From Linnemannia schmuckeri (lineage: Eukaryota > Mortierellomycota > Mortierellomycetes > Mortierellales > Mortierellaceae): a stretch of DNA of 64,000 bases. The stretch lies in assembly GCA_029449235.1 (NCBI GenBank), contig JANATG010000002.1:180001-244000 (forward strand), read 5' to 3'. A model generated the notes under the pieces. That model was given only the letters and a program-made list of their open reading frames with translations. It was not told the DNA's origin and made no database searches. A program made the translations under genes and the position numbers. Below are positions 30,430-43,113 of this stretch, piece after piece (the stretch's first letter is position 1; every line of letters starts with the position of its first letter).

Positions 30430-31368
30430 GATTTACCCTCCTGTAACAGCGCCAAGGTCCAAAGCGCTGTTGGCTCACATTTTTTCGGGTTCAGTCTCCA
30501 AGCCTATTTTTGTATGGACATTTCACTCGTCGATCCATGTGCTACGGATATGTATTGATTTTGATTCAGAGTTAACAGGGGAGCGGTGAGGAAGGAGGTC
30601 ATTACTGCTTTATTGACGACAATAGAGACGTAGCGAGTGGGCGAGAGGTCGTCGTATCCTTCATTGCCAGACGCAGACCCGACGCCTGCGCCTCCGGTGA
30701 CCTTAGTCCTCCCGCTCGCTAGCAGTTCTGAGATCCAGGATGACTCAATAGTACCCTGTGATGGGCCTTCCGACAAGATGGACGATGCCTTGGGACTCGG
30801 TGCTGTCGCTGTCACTGCTGTGGCTGTAGTCGGGACCATGGATATAGACGAGTCGCCGGCTCTGTGCCAAGTTATAGTACTCGAACGGCATAGTCGGGAC
30901 TTAACACTTTATTTCTCCATCTCGTCCTTGGACTCCTTGCCAATACTGTCTCCTTTGTTGCTGCTGATCCTACTTCCGATCCTGCTGCCACTGCTCCAAT
31001 CGTTGCTGCTGTTGTTGCTGCTGTTGTTGTTGCTGAGGTGTTGGTGGGGGTGATGAATGTATTTGGGAATAGAAATCCGCCTAAGTAAACTCGGCATAGC
31101 AGCCATGCGGGTCCTGCGAGACAAAGATCTGTGGTTGAGGCAATGCAGTGATGGGTAGTGATAGTTGATCAGAGGGGTGTGGTTGAAGTTATTCTGGCTG
31201 GTAGGCAGGCGAACCTTCTCCTCCTCTTGGTAAAGGTGGTAATGCTGGTGCTGGTGGAGAGGGGTCTGGGAAGGAGTACCCCATCGATTGGAGGACTACT
31301 GACCGAGGTGTATTTGGGTGATAACTCGTCTCCTGTTGTTGCTGTTAGGTTGTAGTGGTTGTCCTTTT

Positions 31369-31417
<49 letters not shown>

Positions 31418-31752
31418 ATTGTTGTTAGTACTGATCTTAGTGCTGAGCGTTGACCTTCTGCACAATGGACGTTGTCCTCACAAAGGCTGTCACTGAACAA
31501 TAAACCTGAGGTTCTTTCTCGCCAGCCTCCCTCCTTGTCCTTGCTCGTATACTTTCGGATGATGAACGGTCTGAAAAGCGAATAACAGTCGATCGGGCTA
31601 ATATTGTTGGTTGGGGTATGGGTGTTGAGAAGTGGAATTGCCTTGCCTCCATTGTTCCCTACAGGCATAGGATCTTCCCGTCTTCGTTCGTGCTTGCCAA
31701 CGCTTGGAGCCGCCACCATGCCTGCCCCAGCTCCTGTTGCTGCTGGGTCCAT
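30430..31752 (-). other. Unresolved, possibly decayed minus-strand gene region
   Basis: Several minus-strand stretches have coding texture: a start-like frame from 31752 (MDPAATGAGAGMVAAPSVGK), a Pro-rich piece near 31280, a poly-Gln piece near 31000-31045, then YYNLAQSRRLVYIHGPDYSH near 30860 and a Ser/Gly-rich piece to about 30504. They lie in different frames with stops between them and could not be joined by convincing splice sites. It may be a degraded or unusually spliced low-complexity gene. No domain is recognised. A 44-nt A run at 31373-31416 interrupts it. Confidence 0.25.
31373..31416 (+). repeat. 44-nt poly(A) tract
   Basis: Uninterrupted A run preceded by CCTTTTATTT. It is the longest homopolymer in the window. 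Others of 18 or more bases are T at 39858-39886, A near 45271, T at 49183-49209, A near 54213, T near 56659 and A near 60919. It could be the tail of a retroposed sequence on the + strand or simple slippage; no target duplication was recognised. Exact length may be unreliable in an assembly. Confidence 0.8.
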
Positions 31753-31759
31753 ATCTCAC

Positions 31760-32518
31760 AAGTCATCCTGATTTCCTTGTTTCGTTTGCTTGGTTGGTTA
31801 GAAGGACAAGAGTAGTGTGTGTGCGTGAGGGAAGGTGTTTTGTTGGTGAGCCGTCATCTCCCCGTCGTTACAGGAAAAATAAAAAAAAAGGTAAGTGTCG
31901 GAAAGATAGGAAAAGAGAACGCGGCCCGTGCGCCAACCGCACCGTGAGTGTTTTGTAGAGGGAAGCGGAATGTTTGAAGTTTTTAAAGCCAAAAAAATCG
32001 CCGAAGAAAGTATGGGGAAGTAAGAGGCTATAGATAGAAAATGGAGTATGGGTGACGGGAAGGAATTGAAGGGGAGTGCGAGAGAAAAAAATATGAAAGA
32101 GAAACTTTTTCGTATTAGTGTCACTAACGAGCAAAGATCGAAAAAAAATGTCTGACGATCTCTCTTCTTTTTTGCCGGAAACAAATGGTTCTCTGCTGCT
32201 TACCAGTCCACCCTCTATTCCTGCACACGCAATTCAATCGTGATTTTCGTAGGCATAAAAAAAATCTAGCAAGGATGCGAATTCGCACCGCTTTTTTTTT
32301 ATTCATAGTAAAGATGTGTAAAGGGGATAGCAAGAGAAAGATGATTACGAGGGAAAAGGAGGTTAAGTGTTGAACAGAGAGGGGTGCAATAAAGAACAAA
32401 GAAAGAAAGATAGAAAGCAAAGAAAAACTGGCAAAGAAATAGGAAGAGATAAAGAGAAGAAAGCAAACAGAAAAAAAAAGCTCAGAATATACATGGATCA
32501 TGCCCATCCTTGTCGCAC
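31760..32518. other. Intergenic, 3' side of the coiled-coil gene
   Basis: Low-complexity A/G-rich and T-rich DNA downstream of the minus-strand coiled-coil gene, with no supported gene. It marks the right edge of the repeat-rich island. Confidence 0.4.
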
Positions 32519-35500
32519 TTAAAAGGTGGCAACAGCAACACCCTCCTTCTCCTGAACATCAATCTTGTCCTCCGTAGCTCCAGCAGCAGCGGCGGCAGAC
32601 TTCTTTTTGCTCTTCTTCTTCTTCTTCTTCTTCTTCTCACCACTGGGCACATTGGCATCACCCTCAACAGAGTCGTTTTCCTCACCCTCCTCGTTATTGT
32701 TGTCCTCCTCCACGGACTCGACCTCCTCAACAACAACCTTATCGCTGGCAGCAGCACCGTTACTGGTAGTGGCACCGTTGGCGGCGGCAGCAGCAACGTT
32801 AACCTTCTTGGCCTGAGCCTGGGCCTGGCTCAACTCAGATTCCAACTGGGCGACGCGGGCAGACAACACAGCTTGCTCGGCCTCCAACTCGCCCTTGGTC
32901 ACCTCCGAAGCCTCAATCAAAGTCTCTAACTCGGCATCGATAGATTTCTTCGCCTCAATGGCAGCAGAGAGCTCAGCAATCAAAGCATCCTTCTCGGCAG
33001 CGAGGGCCTGCTTCTCCTTGGACAAGATCTCAACTTCGGCAGTCTTGGTAGCAACAGCGGCAGAGAGGGTCTCCTTCTCCTTGTTCAAAGCATCGGTCGA
33101 CTCGGACTTGGAAGAGTGCTCCTTGGCGAGGGCCTCCTTCTCCTTGATCAAAGTCTCGACCTGGGCAGTCTTGGCAGCAACAGCAGCTTCGAGATCGGCC
33201 TTCTCCTTGTGGATAGCATCATGAGCCTTCTTGGCAGTCTCATGCGAGGCAGCGACAGTGGCCAACTCGGCAGCAAGAGTCTCCTTCTCGGTGATGACAG
33301 ATTTGTTGCTGGTCTCCTTGGCGGCAATCTCCTTCTGCAACTCCTCAATGCGCTTGTTCAAGGTAGCAGACTGCTCCTCAGCCTTCTTGGTGTTCTCGAT
33401 GGCCCTCTCGGTCAATTCGACAATGCGGGCGTTGAGGGTCTCCTGCTTTTCAACCAACGAGGCGATCTGGTTGTTGGAGGTCTCTAACTCCTTGGTCAAG
33501 TGGTCAAACTGCTCCTGCTGGGTGCTGACGGCAGTGGCGTGGTTGCCCTGGAGCTCCTTGATCTGGGCATCCTTGGCGGCGATCTCGCTCTTGGCCTGGG
33601 TCAATCCAGACTCGGCAGTGGTAATCTTCTCCTTGGCAGCAGACAACTCAGCAACCTTAGCGGTGAGCTCTGTCTCCTTAGCAGCCAACTCGGCAATCTT
33701 GGTCGAAAGCTCGGCCTCCTTGGCAGAGAGAGACGACTCCTTGGTTGAAAGAACGTTGACGTGCTCCTCGTGCTTGGACAACAAGGCCTTGTGCTCCTCC
33801 TGGACACGCTTAACCTCGGCCTCCTTCTGGGCAACCTTGTCCGACTCCTGGGCGAGTTGGCTGCGGAGCATATCAATCTCCTCGATCAAAGAGTGCTTCT
33901 CACCTTCGAACGACTCCGCCTGGCTGCGGGCAACCTCCTCGGCGTGGCTGACGGCGTCGGCGTACTGCTCAACCTGAAGCTTTGAGTTCTCGAGTTCACC
34001 CTCCAACGATCGGTAGTCAGCCTCGAGTCCGGCAATCCTGGAATCCTTCTCGGTCAAGATCATCGAGCACTTGTGGTGAATCTCGTTGCGCTCCCTCAAG
34101 GCAGCCTCGGCGCGGTGTTCAGCATCCATGACGTTACGCGACATCTGTTGCGCATCGTTCTCGACGCGGGCAAGCTGCTGCTTCAAGTCGTGGTTGATTT
34201 CATTCATACGGTCCATCTGAGCGCCAAGATGAGCGCGGCTCTGCTGAAGATCCTGAATCTGCTGCTCCAACTCGGCGGCGCGCCCCGACTTTTCCGAAGC
34301 CTTGGCAGCCTGCTCCTGAGCGACCTTAATGTTCTCCTTCTCGACAGCGAGCTGCTTGACCAAAAGGGAGTTGGTAAAATTGAGCGACTCGATCTTGGCG
34401 TCGATGGACTGGGCACGGCTCTCGGTCTTCCTGGCGGCCTTGACGACTTCGTTGTTGGCATCCAATTGCTTCTGGAGAGTGTCAGCCTGGGCCTTGGCCT
34501 TTTCAATCTGGGCAGTGGCAGCAGCAATCTCCTTGTCCTTGGCAGCCAAAACAGCGCGAAGGGCCTCGAACTCCTCGTTGGGGACAACTTTCTCGACAAC
34601 AACAGTCTTCTCGACAACCTTGGGTTCCTCCTTGACAGCCTTGGCCTTGACGGGCTCAGCAACCTTGACGGGTGCGGTAACCTTGACTGGTTCAGCAACC
34701 TTGACGGGCTCAGCAATCTTAACAGGCTCTGCGACCTTGACAGGTTCAGCGTCTTTGACGGGCTCGACTGCAGCGGCAGCAGCCTTGGCAGCCTTCTTGG
34801 CCTTCTTGGCAGAGACCTTGGGCTCCTCGATCTTGGTATCCTCCACCTTGGTCTGGACGATATCGACAGAAGCAGTGACGGGGGTAACAACGGGGCTCGA
34901 GACCTTGGCGGGGGCAAGGGTGGAAAACTCGATCTTCTCGACAACAGGGACAGGGGCAGCGACAGGGGCAGAGGTAGAGGCAGGGGCAGCTGCCTTGGCA
35001 GCGGCGGCAGCCTTCTTGGCAGCCTTCTTGCTCACGGGCTGGACTGAAGTGGCATCGAGGAGATCGTAGGGGTTGGAGGAGACGACTCTCTCGTCGACGA
35101 CCTCATCTGCGCTGGTAGTGTCGTTGTCCTCGGCAATCTTCTTAGGGCGAGCTCCTACCTGGACAGGCCTAACGTTCAACAACGAAAAAGTAGGAAATGT
35201 AAGTTTGGTTGGTTAGATCAATGGACATGCCAGGAGAAGGAGGATGTGGGTGAATGAAAAACAAGGTTCTTCCCGTATATTCTTCCCATGGGAACACAAA
35301 ACGCTCCCAACGACATGCTCCCAGTGGAACACTTGATGGAAGTACAAAGAAAAAAGAAAATACAATAGTTCCCGCAAATGACGATGCATCATCCGCATTG
35401 CCTATTTCCATGGCTTTTGTTGTTGCTTCTTCCTTTTTGTCGACGGGAACAACTGTTTGTCTAAGGCTGAAATATTGAGAATTGTCGTTTTCCCATGGTA

Positions 35501-36496
35501 TGACTGCCATCTAAATCCCTTTGTCCCATGTCGCATAACATCGCCTTCCTTCCTCTCTTTCTCCCACATTCGATTTCTTTGTGGAAATTCACTTTGCTCG
35601 TCAAGTTGAGCGCCAAAGACGCTGTACAACATCACCAACAACGCCACAGAAAAAAAAGGCTGTTGTGTGGTTCTTCCTTGCCTCTAAAGGGCTCTTTAGA
35701 CAGAGATTTGCACAATCCTGACAACCCATTTCGTAGCTTTGTCCCTTTTTCAGTGTTCTTCAGAACAATAACCCCTTTCTTTCTCCTTGAATATGGTTCA
35801 ATCGCATAGCTGCTTTTGTTCATTCCTACTGTGGGGTTACAAAAGGAGGAAAGAGAGGAAGGAAGAAACAAAGTCCAACACAACGGAAAGAAAGCTTAAT
35901 CGTGTCCCCTTTCTCTCCCTGCTCTCGTTAACAATTAACAGAGAATCCAAGAATGAAAGAAAAGGTGTCCCTTTTTTTTTTCTCCCTCATCCCTCGTTAA
36001 CGACATAACAATGGTCGTCCAAGAATGAATGAAGGGAATAAAGCGCTATTGTTGTCCCCTTGTTGGCTCTTCTCCTCTCCCCGTTAATAACCATAACAAA
36101 TGAGTCCAGGATGAAAGGTTAAGGCGTTATTGTTGTTCCCTTTTTCTCCCTCGTTTGATCCATCCTGTCAACGATCATAAAGAATCACCTCTCCGCTCCT
36201 GCCGTAAATAAAAGCGAGAGCTAACACTTTTTCCTAAACAACAAAAGAACTCAAAAAAAAAAAAGAAAACAACAACAACAGGTGGAAACGTACTTCTTCT
36301 TGGGCTGCTTTTTGTTTCCACGCTTAACAGCTTCAGACTCGTGCTCCTCCAGAAGTTCCTTCTGAGCCTGCTCGGCCAAGACGGCGCGCTGGAGCTTTGC
36401 CTGGGGCTCGACCACGTTCTGGTAGACGTAGGCGGCTCCTGCTCCTGCAACCACGAGACCGATGGTGATGGTGGTAGGGTTGACGATGTTATCCAT
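32519..36496 (-). CDS. Membrane-anchored long coiled-coil protein (p180/kinectin-like architecture)
   Basis: Two exons: 36496-36294 (start MDNIVNPTTITIGLVVAGAG) and 35168-32519, joined in phase across a 1,125-nt intron, giving 950 residues. One hydrophobic segment (about 9-27) near the N-terminus is followed by a basic KKQPKKK patch, so the protein is probably a tail-in-cytosol, single-pass membrane protein. Residues about 110-270 are Ala/Lys/Pro/Val-rich with a run of (A/T)EPVK-type six-residue repeats. Residues about 270-860 are a nearly continuous heptad coiled coil rich in Glu, Lys, Ala and Gln. The C-terminus has an acidic stretch, then eight or more Lys (EKKKKKKKKSKKK). The layout recalls ER ribosome receptor p180/RRBP1 or kinectin, but no sequence homology is claimed. 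Long open frames on the opposite strand are codon-bias shadows. Confidence 0.8.
35903..36180. repeat. Degenerate minisatellite inside the coiled-coil gene's long intron
   Basis: Four copies of a 63-87 bp motif, each starting TGTCCC or TGTTCCC (35903, 35966, 36053, 36134), containing CTCCCT, CGTTAA(C/T) and, in the first three, a (A/T)CCA(A/G)GATGAA-like block. They account for part of the unusual length of the intron (35169-36293). Confidence 0.6.
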
Positions 36497-38475
36497 TGTG
36501 TTTTGTTAAGCTGATCTGATGACCGATCCGAGATGACAAACGGGAAGAGATCTATGGAATGAGAGCAGATGGCAGAAGACACAAATGATGTTAGTCCTGT
36601 CCTGTCTACCTTTTGTTCTCTTAGTCGTCTTCTTCCCAATGGCAAAGTGTCGTCATGAGTCGTAGTTTGCCTGTTGTTGCTGTGTCCGGTTTGAAAAAAA
36701 GACGTAGTATTGTCTATGCTCGCGTGTGCGTGTGCGTGTGTGCGTGTGCGTGTGTGCGTGTGCGTGTGTGCGTGTGCGTGTGTGCGTGTGCGTGTGTGCG
36801 TGTGTTTCCTTTGTCCAACTGATGGCTTTCCTTGCTTGTTTTTGGCTGATCCAGTCGAGTGATCAGCCCTGCAATGGAATGAATGAACGAGAAAGTGAGT
36901 AGGTGTTGCTACAGTTGTTATTAACAACGTGTTACCTGTTGTATGCGCTCTTTTGCTCTATAGGTGTTAGACCAGACAAGAAAAGAGGAGGCAAGCAAAG
37001 AAAGCAATAAGAAGGGACGGGGAGTGATGGAGGGAAGAGAAGGGGATAAAGAAAAGGAAAAAGGAAAGAGAAAAAGAAGGAAAGGGAAAGAAGCTCAAAG
37101 AAGTAATAATTCAGTCCGTACGGGACACTAGACGAGTGGGTTGGTCAATCATGCTTCGGGTACAAAGAAGAACGGATTCTTACAGTGGATTATTGACCCT
37201 GCCTGTCTGTCTGTCGACTCCCTCTTCCCAGCGTATTGTTATCTATCTCCGCCTGTGATCCGTACGTCCTTCCCGTTGACATGTTTCCAGTTGCATGGCT
37301 GCACTCCCGTCTATTATTTTCTCTTGCCTTTTGTATGTATAGTTAGCATGCTGTTCTGAAGGAACATCACACGACCAGCACACATCATCACTCATCACCC
37401 CTCCCTTCTCCTTTATGACCATTACGCACATTGACCGGTCTTTCCCTCTCCCACTCCACACACATATATACACACACTCACACTCACACTCACACTCGCA
37501 TTCAGAAACACGGACATAGATACCATCCCAGCTACTGTTTACCTCAAACACTTCGAGTAGTTTTCAGTTGCTCTCCGAGGGGTGCGCCGGACAAAGAACA
37601 CCCTGGATAGGGTCGGTTTCCTTTGTCTGATCAAATCAGGTCGTTGTCTGAAATCTGAAATACACTCACTGATCGCCGTTGCCTGGATTGGATGATGATG
37701 ATGGGTTGATGAAAGGAACCCTTCACGTACACACACACAGACCTAAATTGTACGTGGCTGCTAGTTACAGTCTGTGAAAAAACCGCCATGTTCTATGTTT
37801 TCTTAAGATGGCCATTGTTTTTTCAACGACTTTTGTTCTGTCGTTATCCGTCGCTGTCATGTTTCCTTCCAGTCAACAGTCAAAGGTTGTTTTATTTGTA
37901 TTCGATAGCGCTGACCTCTCCATGACGCTGTCTGTGCACATCTTCCCCCCCCCCCCTCCCACAAACCCTCCACACTCAATTGCAAATTCATCCCTTGATA
38001 ATTTTCCCTTCAGATGTTCCCCCTTCCCTCCCCTTCCTTTTGTTGCTTCTTTTCTTTCCTGAGATTAACAGGAAGGATATGGAATATGGCATTCAACTAA
38101 TCCTAAAAGGAAGCATTAGTTAACGACATCGAAATATGCATTGCCGATTGAACGGTGCAGATTGTCTGTTTCAATTCTTCTTTTACACGATCATAGAATG
38201 GATCTCTCTTGCTCTCTCTGTATCTTAGCACCAACAGGAATCGGAAGAAACGTTGATCTGTACTTTTTTTCCTCCTCCTCTTCCTATCATGCTTTGCATT
38301 CTGTCTCTTCTTCGCGCCTTTCACCTTTTCTCATTTCTTTTTTTTTCTGACTTTCATCTTCATCAGATCATATACCCTCCTTTACACATTACCTTACCTC
38401 TAACGACACTCACTCTTTTTCCCTTATACCCATACTCTCTCAATATACTTCCTCACCTCATCTCATCAAAGCACA
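36497..38475. other. Divergent intergenic region with microsatellites
   Basis: Shared upstream region of the coiled-coil gene (minus) and the glyoxal oxidase gene (plus). A GTGTGC microsatellite spans about 36722-36806 and a CA/CACT tract 37455-37497. A CT-rich stretch (38340-38470) leads to the oxidase start. A run of ten C lies near 37946. No gene is supported here. Confidence 0.5.
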
Positions 38476-41034
38476 ATGATCCTCCTCCACCACAAGCCTG
38501 GCGTTCCCCACCATCGCAACACAATCCTCTCCCTGGGCCAAGCAACAACTCAGATCCTTCTAGGAGCTCTCCTCATCCTCTCTTCTTCACCTTCATCATC
38601 ACAATCATCAGGATCATCAATCGTCGCGGCAGATGCCTCTTCCTTATTCGACTCGCTCACCAGTTTCGTCAGGATTAATAATAACAATAACCAGCATCAC
38701 TTCCGGGAGAGTGACGAGAACCAGCACCAGCAGGAGCAGCTTGCAAATTTTAATGCTTTGATGGAGGAGGAGGATGCGGGACAGGAACAGGGAGATGAGC
38801 ATATGCAGAAGGCAGAAGGACAGAAGGGAACATTGGTTTCGATCTTAGAGAGCGTCTACTCCTTTGCCGCCAAGAAAGTCGGCGTCAACCCAGCACCAAC
38901 AGCAGGAAAAACTCCCGTTGCACCAACAACAGAACTTATCGCCAACGACGACGACGAGCAGCTCCGCTTCCAATACCAAGGAACAAGTCGTCACCTCGGC
39001 CAATGGGACCTTGTCGGCGTCTCTGGCGTCAGCGCAATGCATGCGACTTTGATCCCCAATACCAACAAGATTGTCTTTCTGGAAAAGGTCGAGAAGAATA
39101 CACATGCGTACCTGACAGAGAATGCGGAAAAGTTTGCGTTTTCGGTCGAGTACGATATTGACAAGTCGACTTTTAGACCGCTTCATACAAAGACGAACCA
39201 GTTCTGTTCTGCGGGCGGATACCGTCCCGATGGTGTAGGTTTTGTCCTCTTGTTTTTTATGCTCTTTTTTTGTTTGTTTGTTGCTTATGTTCGTTGAGCG
39301 TACTTATGGTGCATACAATTCTAATAGAGATACGAACCTGGTGCAGAACGATATTTTCAGATTGATATATTCATATCTCAACCTAAACTTCATTTTTCCT
39401 TCCTCCCTTCCTTTCTTCTTCTTCTAACACCCCAACCACCAAAAACATTAGACGATCGTCTCCCTAGGCGGTGCAGAAGCACAATCAGACGTAGCCGAGG
39501 GCTGGAACTCTCTTCGCTTCCTCTCCTCCTGCAACGCAACCCACTCTCGCTGCGACTGGGACACCCGCAACGACATCACCCTCAAGACTGGACGCTGGTA
39601 CCCGACCGTCGAGGCCCTTGCTGATGGTCGTCTCTTTATTTTGGGCGGCGCTACCAAGGGTGCTTCAATGAACGATAAAGAAATCGGAGTCCCTTCTTGG
39701 GAGTTGTACCCTCCCTTGCCCAGTAACCCTACATACTTTGCGTTCTTGGATGAGACCTTGCCTTATAATTTGTATCCCGTAAGTATCTTTCTTCCTTCGT
39801 CGTTTTTTTTTGTTACTGCTCACCATTACATGTTTCAAGGATGCTAATCATGCACGCTTTTTTTTTTTTTTTTTTTTTTTTTTTTTCATACGTCTTCCTG
39901 TAATAGATGGCGCATCTGCTCCCAGACGGGAACTTGTTCATCTTCGCAAACACCCGTGGAATCATCTTCTCCACAAAGACCTGGTCCGTCCTCAAAAACC
40001 TCCCCGAACTCCCCGGTCCGCCTCGTAACTATCCCCTCTCTGGTGGCTCTGTCCTCCTCCCCCTCCGCCCCGAATTCAATTACGAACCAGAAGTCCTCAT
40101 CTGTGGAGGTGCCACCGAATTCTCTTCCCATGGTAAAGGACAGGATCAGTGTGGTCGTATCAAGCCCTTGGCCCAGGACGCGGATTGGGTCATGGAGGCT
40201 ATGCCCATGGGCCGTATGATGCCAGATATGACTTTGCTCCCAGACGGGTCGGTAATGATGTTTAATGGTGCCAACATGGGTACTGCCGGGTATGGACGCG
40301 CCAAGGATCCAGTGTTGAGACCCATTCGGTACCAACCCTGGGATTCTTCAGAAACCGTCCAAGCAGATTCGCGCTTCACGATTCAGAACCCATCCTATAT
40401 CCCTCGACTATATCACTCCATCGCCATGCCCGTTCTCGACGGCCGTGTCATGGTCGCCGGCTCAAACCCAAACGCAAACACCCGGGAATTGTCCGAATTC
40501 CCAGTCGAATACCGCGTCGAGATGTTCTCCCCCGGATACATGTTCACCGACACACCTCGTCCACTCCTCAGAGCAGAGGCCACCATCGGTCGCACTATCA
40601 ACAGACCCAAAGCCCTCTCCATCCAAGCCCTCCAAAAGGCCAACGCCAACCCAGAACGCGGTCAGGGCGACGGCGACACGACTGAAAATGTGATCTCTTT
40701 CGACACTGTCTTTGAAGTTGAGGTCAAGTTCTATAGTGGGCTTGTCACCTCCGAGGCCCAGGCCCTTACTCCTAAAGGAGGCGATGTTGGTAACAAGCCG
40801 TCGAGGGTGCAGGTGAACCTGTTGAATGGCGGGTTTGCGACGCACTCGACACATATGAGCCAGCGGTTGGTTGGGTTGGAGGTTGTTGGGTATGTGCCGA
40901 ATAAGGAGGGTAGGCTGGGTAGGTTGAAGGTGAAGGGACCTAGGGATGGTGCGTTGACACCCCCTGGGTGGTACCAGATGACAGTTGTTGAGAACGGCGT
41001 CCCTAGCGAGGGCATCTGGGTCCGCGTCCAGTAA
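38476..41034 (+). CDS. Glyoxal oxidase-like copper radical oxidase (AA5 family)
   Basis: Oxidises small aldehydes or alcohols with release of H2O2, normally outside the cell. Three exons: 38476-39234, 39452-39778, 39907-41034, giving 737 residues. An N-terminal hydrophobic segment (about 22-36) could be a signal peptide or anchor, then a Ser/Gln/Glu-rich stretch to about 120, then the seven-blade Kelch-type propeller and a C-terminal DUF1929 domain. Copper/cofactor residues expected from galactose and glyoxal oxidase are present: Cys244 in QFCSAGG and Tyr303 in GRWYPT (thioether cofactor pair), Tyr531 and His532 in PRLYHS, and His675 in FATHST. The gene therefore looks catalytically competent. 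Intron 2 contains a 29-nt T run. The ETR1 gene follows 290 bp downstream on the same strand. Confidence 0.9.
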
Positions 41035-41324
41035 TTTAATATCCCCTTCCTTCCTTCTTCCGTATCTTCAATTGACCATACTCCATCGACGCGAAAATAA
41101 ATCAAAAAAGCAGTCAATTTGCCATGGGTCATTGTCAGTCGCTTCTACAAAAAAAAAACGTTCACACGCGGTCAAAAAGATCTTTTCCTTTTCTTTTCTT
41201 TTCTTCCTCACCGTTCAACTGAACAGGAAACACAGAAGCAAAGGATTCAGGACCTGTCCGACTCATCAACCAAGGAAACAATACAATACTTAACTCCACT
41301 CATCACCTACTTCCGCAAATCGTC

Positions 41325-43113
41325 ATGGCAACACGCGCAATGCACGCGTCAAAGGTCGCAGCGCCCTCGCTGTCATTCATGTCGCGCAGAACAACTAGAC
41401 TGCACAACCCCATCACCCACGCCCTCGCCAGACCTCTGATCACAAAGTCCCTGCACCACACAACAATCCCAGCAGCAACAGGAGTAGTGTCACAGAGGAT
41501 GTTCCTGTCGTCTGCGTCATCAGGAGGAAGTAATGGGTCCAGGGACCTGACCCGCGCAACCGCACTCGTTTACTCCGAATATGGTCGTCCCACCGAAGTT
41601 CTCAAGTAACGATATCTCTTTCTCGCTCTTTTCCCTTTTCTCGCCCACTTATTTTGCAAACATTGATATCTGGCACACAGACTTCAACAAGGATCCTAAC
41701 TGGGCCCTCCGTATTTCTTACTTAATATCTCTCTTGTCATGGGAAACCAACAGGGTGCTGAAGCATACGTTGGCACCGCCAGGAGAAGATTCCGTCCAAG
41801 TCCAATTCCTGGCATCTCCCATCAACCCGGCAGACATCAACCAAGTCGAAGGCGTCTACCCTCTCAAACCCCCCATGACCACCCACCTCTACTCTATCTC
41901 TTCTTCCACCAACAACAACAACAACAACCCACCGGTAGCAGTCGGTGGCAACGAAGGCGTCGCCAAGGTGATAAAAGTCGGGTCTAAAGCCTCGTCGCAC
42001 TTTAAAGTCGGTGATTGGGTGGTCATGGGATCCGCAGGATTGGGCACCTGGCGGTCGCATGGAAACTTTCTGGCCAAGGATTTGACAAAGGTTAGGGCGG
42101 TGGAAAAGATGACGGAGGGTGGGGATTCGTCGGATCTGGATGTTGTCCAGTTGGCGACTTTGACGGTTAATCCCTGTACTGCTTATAGGATGCTCCGGGA
42201 TTTTAGACAGCTTTCTCCAGGTAAGCAAATAGAGCGAAAAAAAAAATGGGGAGCAAAGTTTTCGGAAACAACAGGAAAGAAACGGACACTAACAAAACTA
42301 CCTGACTCTTCTCCCTTCAATTGCACAAAACAATGACACTCAGGTGACTATGTGATCCAGAACGGCGCAAACTCGGGAGTGGGCGAGGCAGTCATCCAGC
42401 TTGCAAAACCCCTGGGTGTCAAGACCATCAATATCATCCGTAACCGGCCCGGTCACGAACAAGTCGCCGCTCGTTTGACAAAACTCGGAGCGACCCATAT
42501 CCTGACCGACGACCAGCTTGGGAAATTGGAGACCAAGGAACTTGTCAAGTCCTGGACGAAGGGCCATGAAGTCAAATTGGCTTTCAATTGCGTTGGTGGC
42601 AAACCTACCACCGAGATGGCTCGCCTCCTCAGGTACATTACATGGAGCACGCGCAATTATTTACATGTGCGATTATTTTTCTGTTTGCTGCAAGTGTGCA
42701 TGAGTGGACCATTAGCGTCTTGCCTAACACCTCTGCTTTTATTTTATCTTGCTTCTTCTCTCTCCTTTACAAAAAACAACAACAATAGCAAGAACGGCCA
42801 TCTGGTAACATACGGCGCCATGTCCCGCCAACCTCTTATCCTCCCTGCAAGTCTCCAAATCTTCAAAAACGTCCACGCCTCAGGCTTTTGGCTCACCGCC
42901 TGGAACGATACCCACTCCACCGTAGAGCGGCAGGAAATGATTGATCGCGTTGTTGAGGTTATGAAAAAGGGCCAGTTCGAGGAGATTGAATGTACGAGGA
43001 ATCAGTGGAGTGTTACGACGGTTGATATGAAGGTTTTGGAGGGGAGGTTGTTGGATGCTGTCGGGAGGGCGACGAGTGGCGGGCATGGTAAACAAGTTTT
43101 CCTTATGGAGTAG
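41325..43113 (+). CDS. ETR1: Mitochondrial trans-2-enoyl-[ACP]/CoA reductase, four exons
   Basis: Last reductive step of mitochondrial type II fatty acid synthesis (needed for lipoate production), NADPH-dependent, in the matrix. Exons 41325-41605, 41754-42220, 42344-42632, 42789-43113 give 453 residues. Residues 1-62 are Arg/Ser/His-rich without acids, a typical mitochondrial presequence. The MDR-type reductase follows: PINPADINQVEGVYPLKP with the catalytic Tyr, GNEGVAKVIKVG, NPCTAYRML, the nucleotide-binding NGANSGVGEAVIQLAK, FNCVGGKPTTEMARLL and GFWLTAWN. An Asn-rich insertion (TNNNNNNPP) interrupts the catalytic domain near residue 140, probably a surface loop. A zinc site is absent, as expected for the family. 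Confidence 0.9.

Noticed and set aside
34073..35047. 324-residue frame on the + strand opposite the coiled-coil gene (also 33231-33977)
   Set aside because: Leu/Gly/Asp-rich composition is the mirror of Ala/Lys/Glu codons on the real minus-strand gene; no start context, domains or splice structure.
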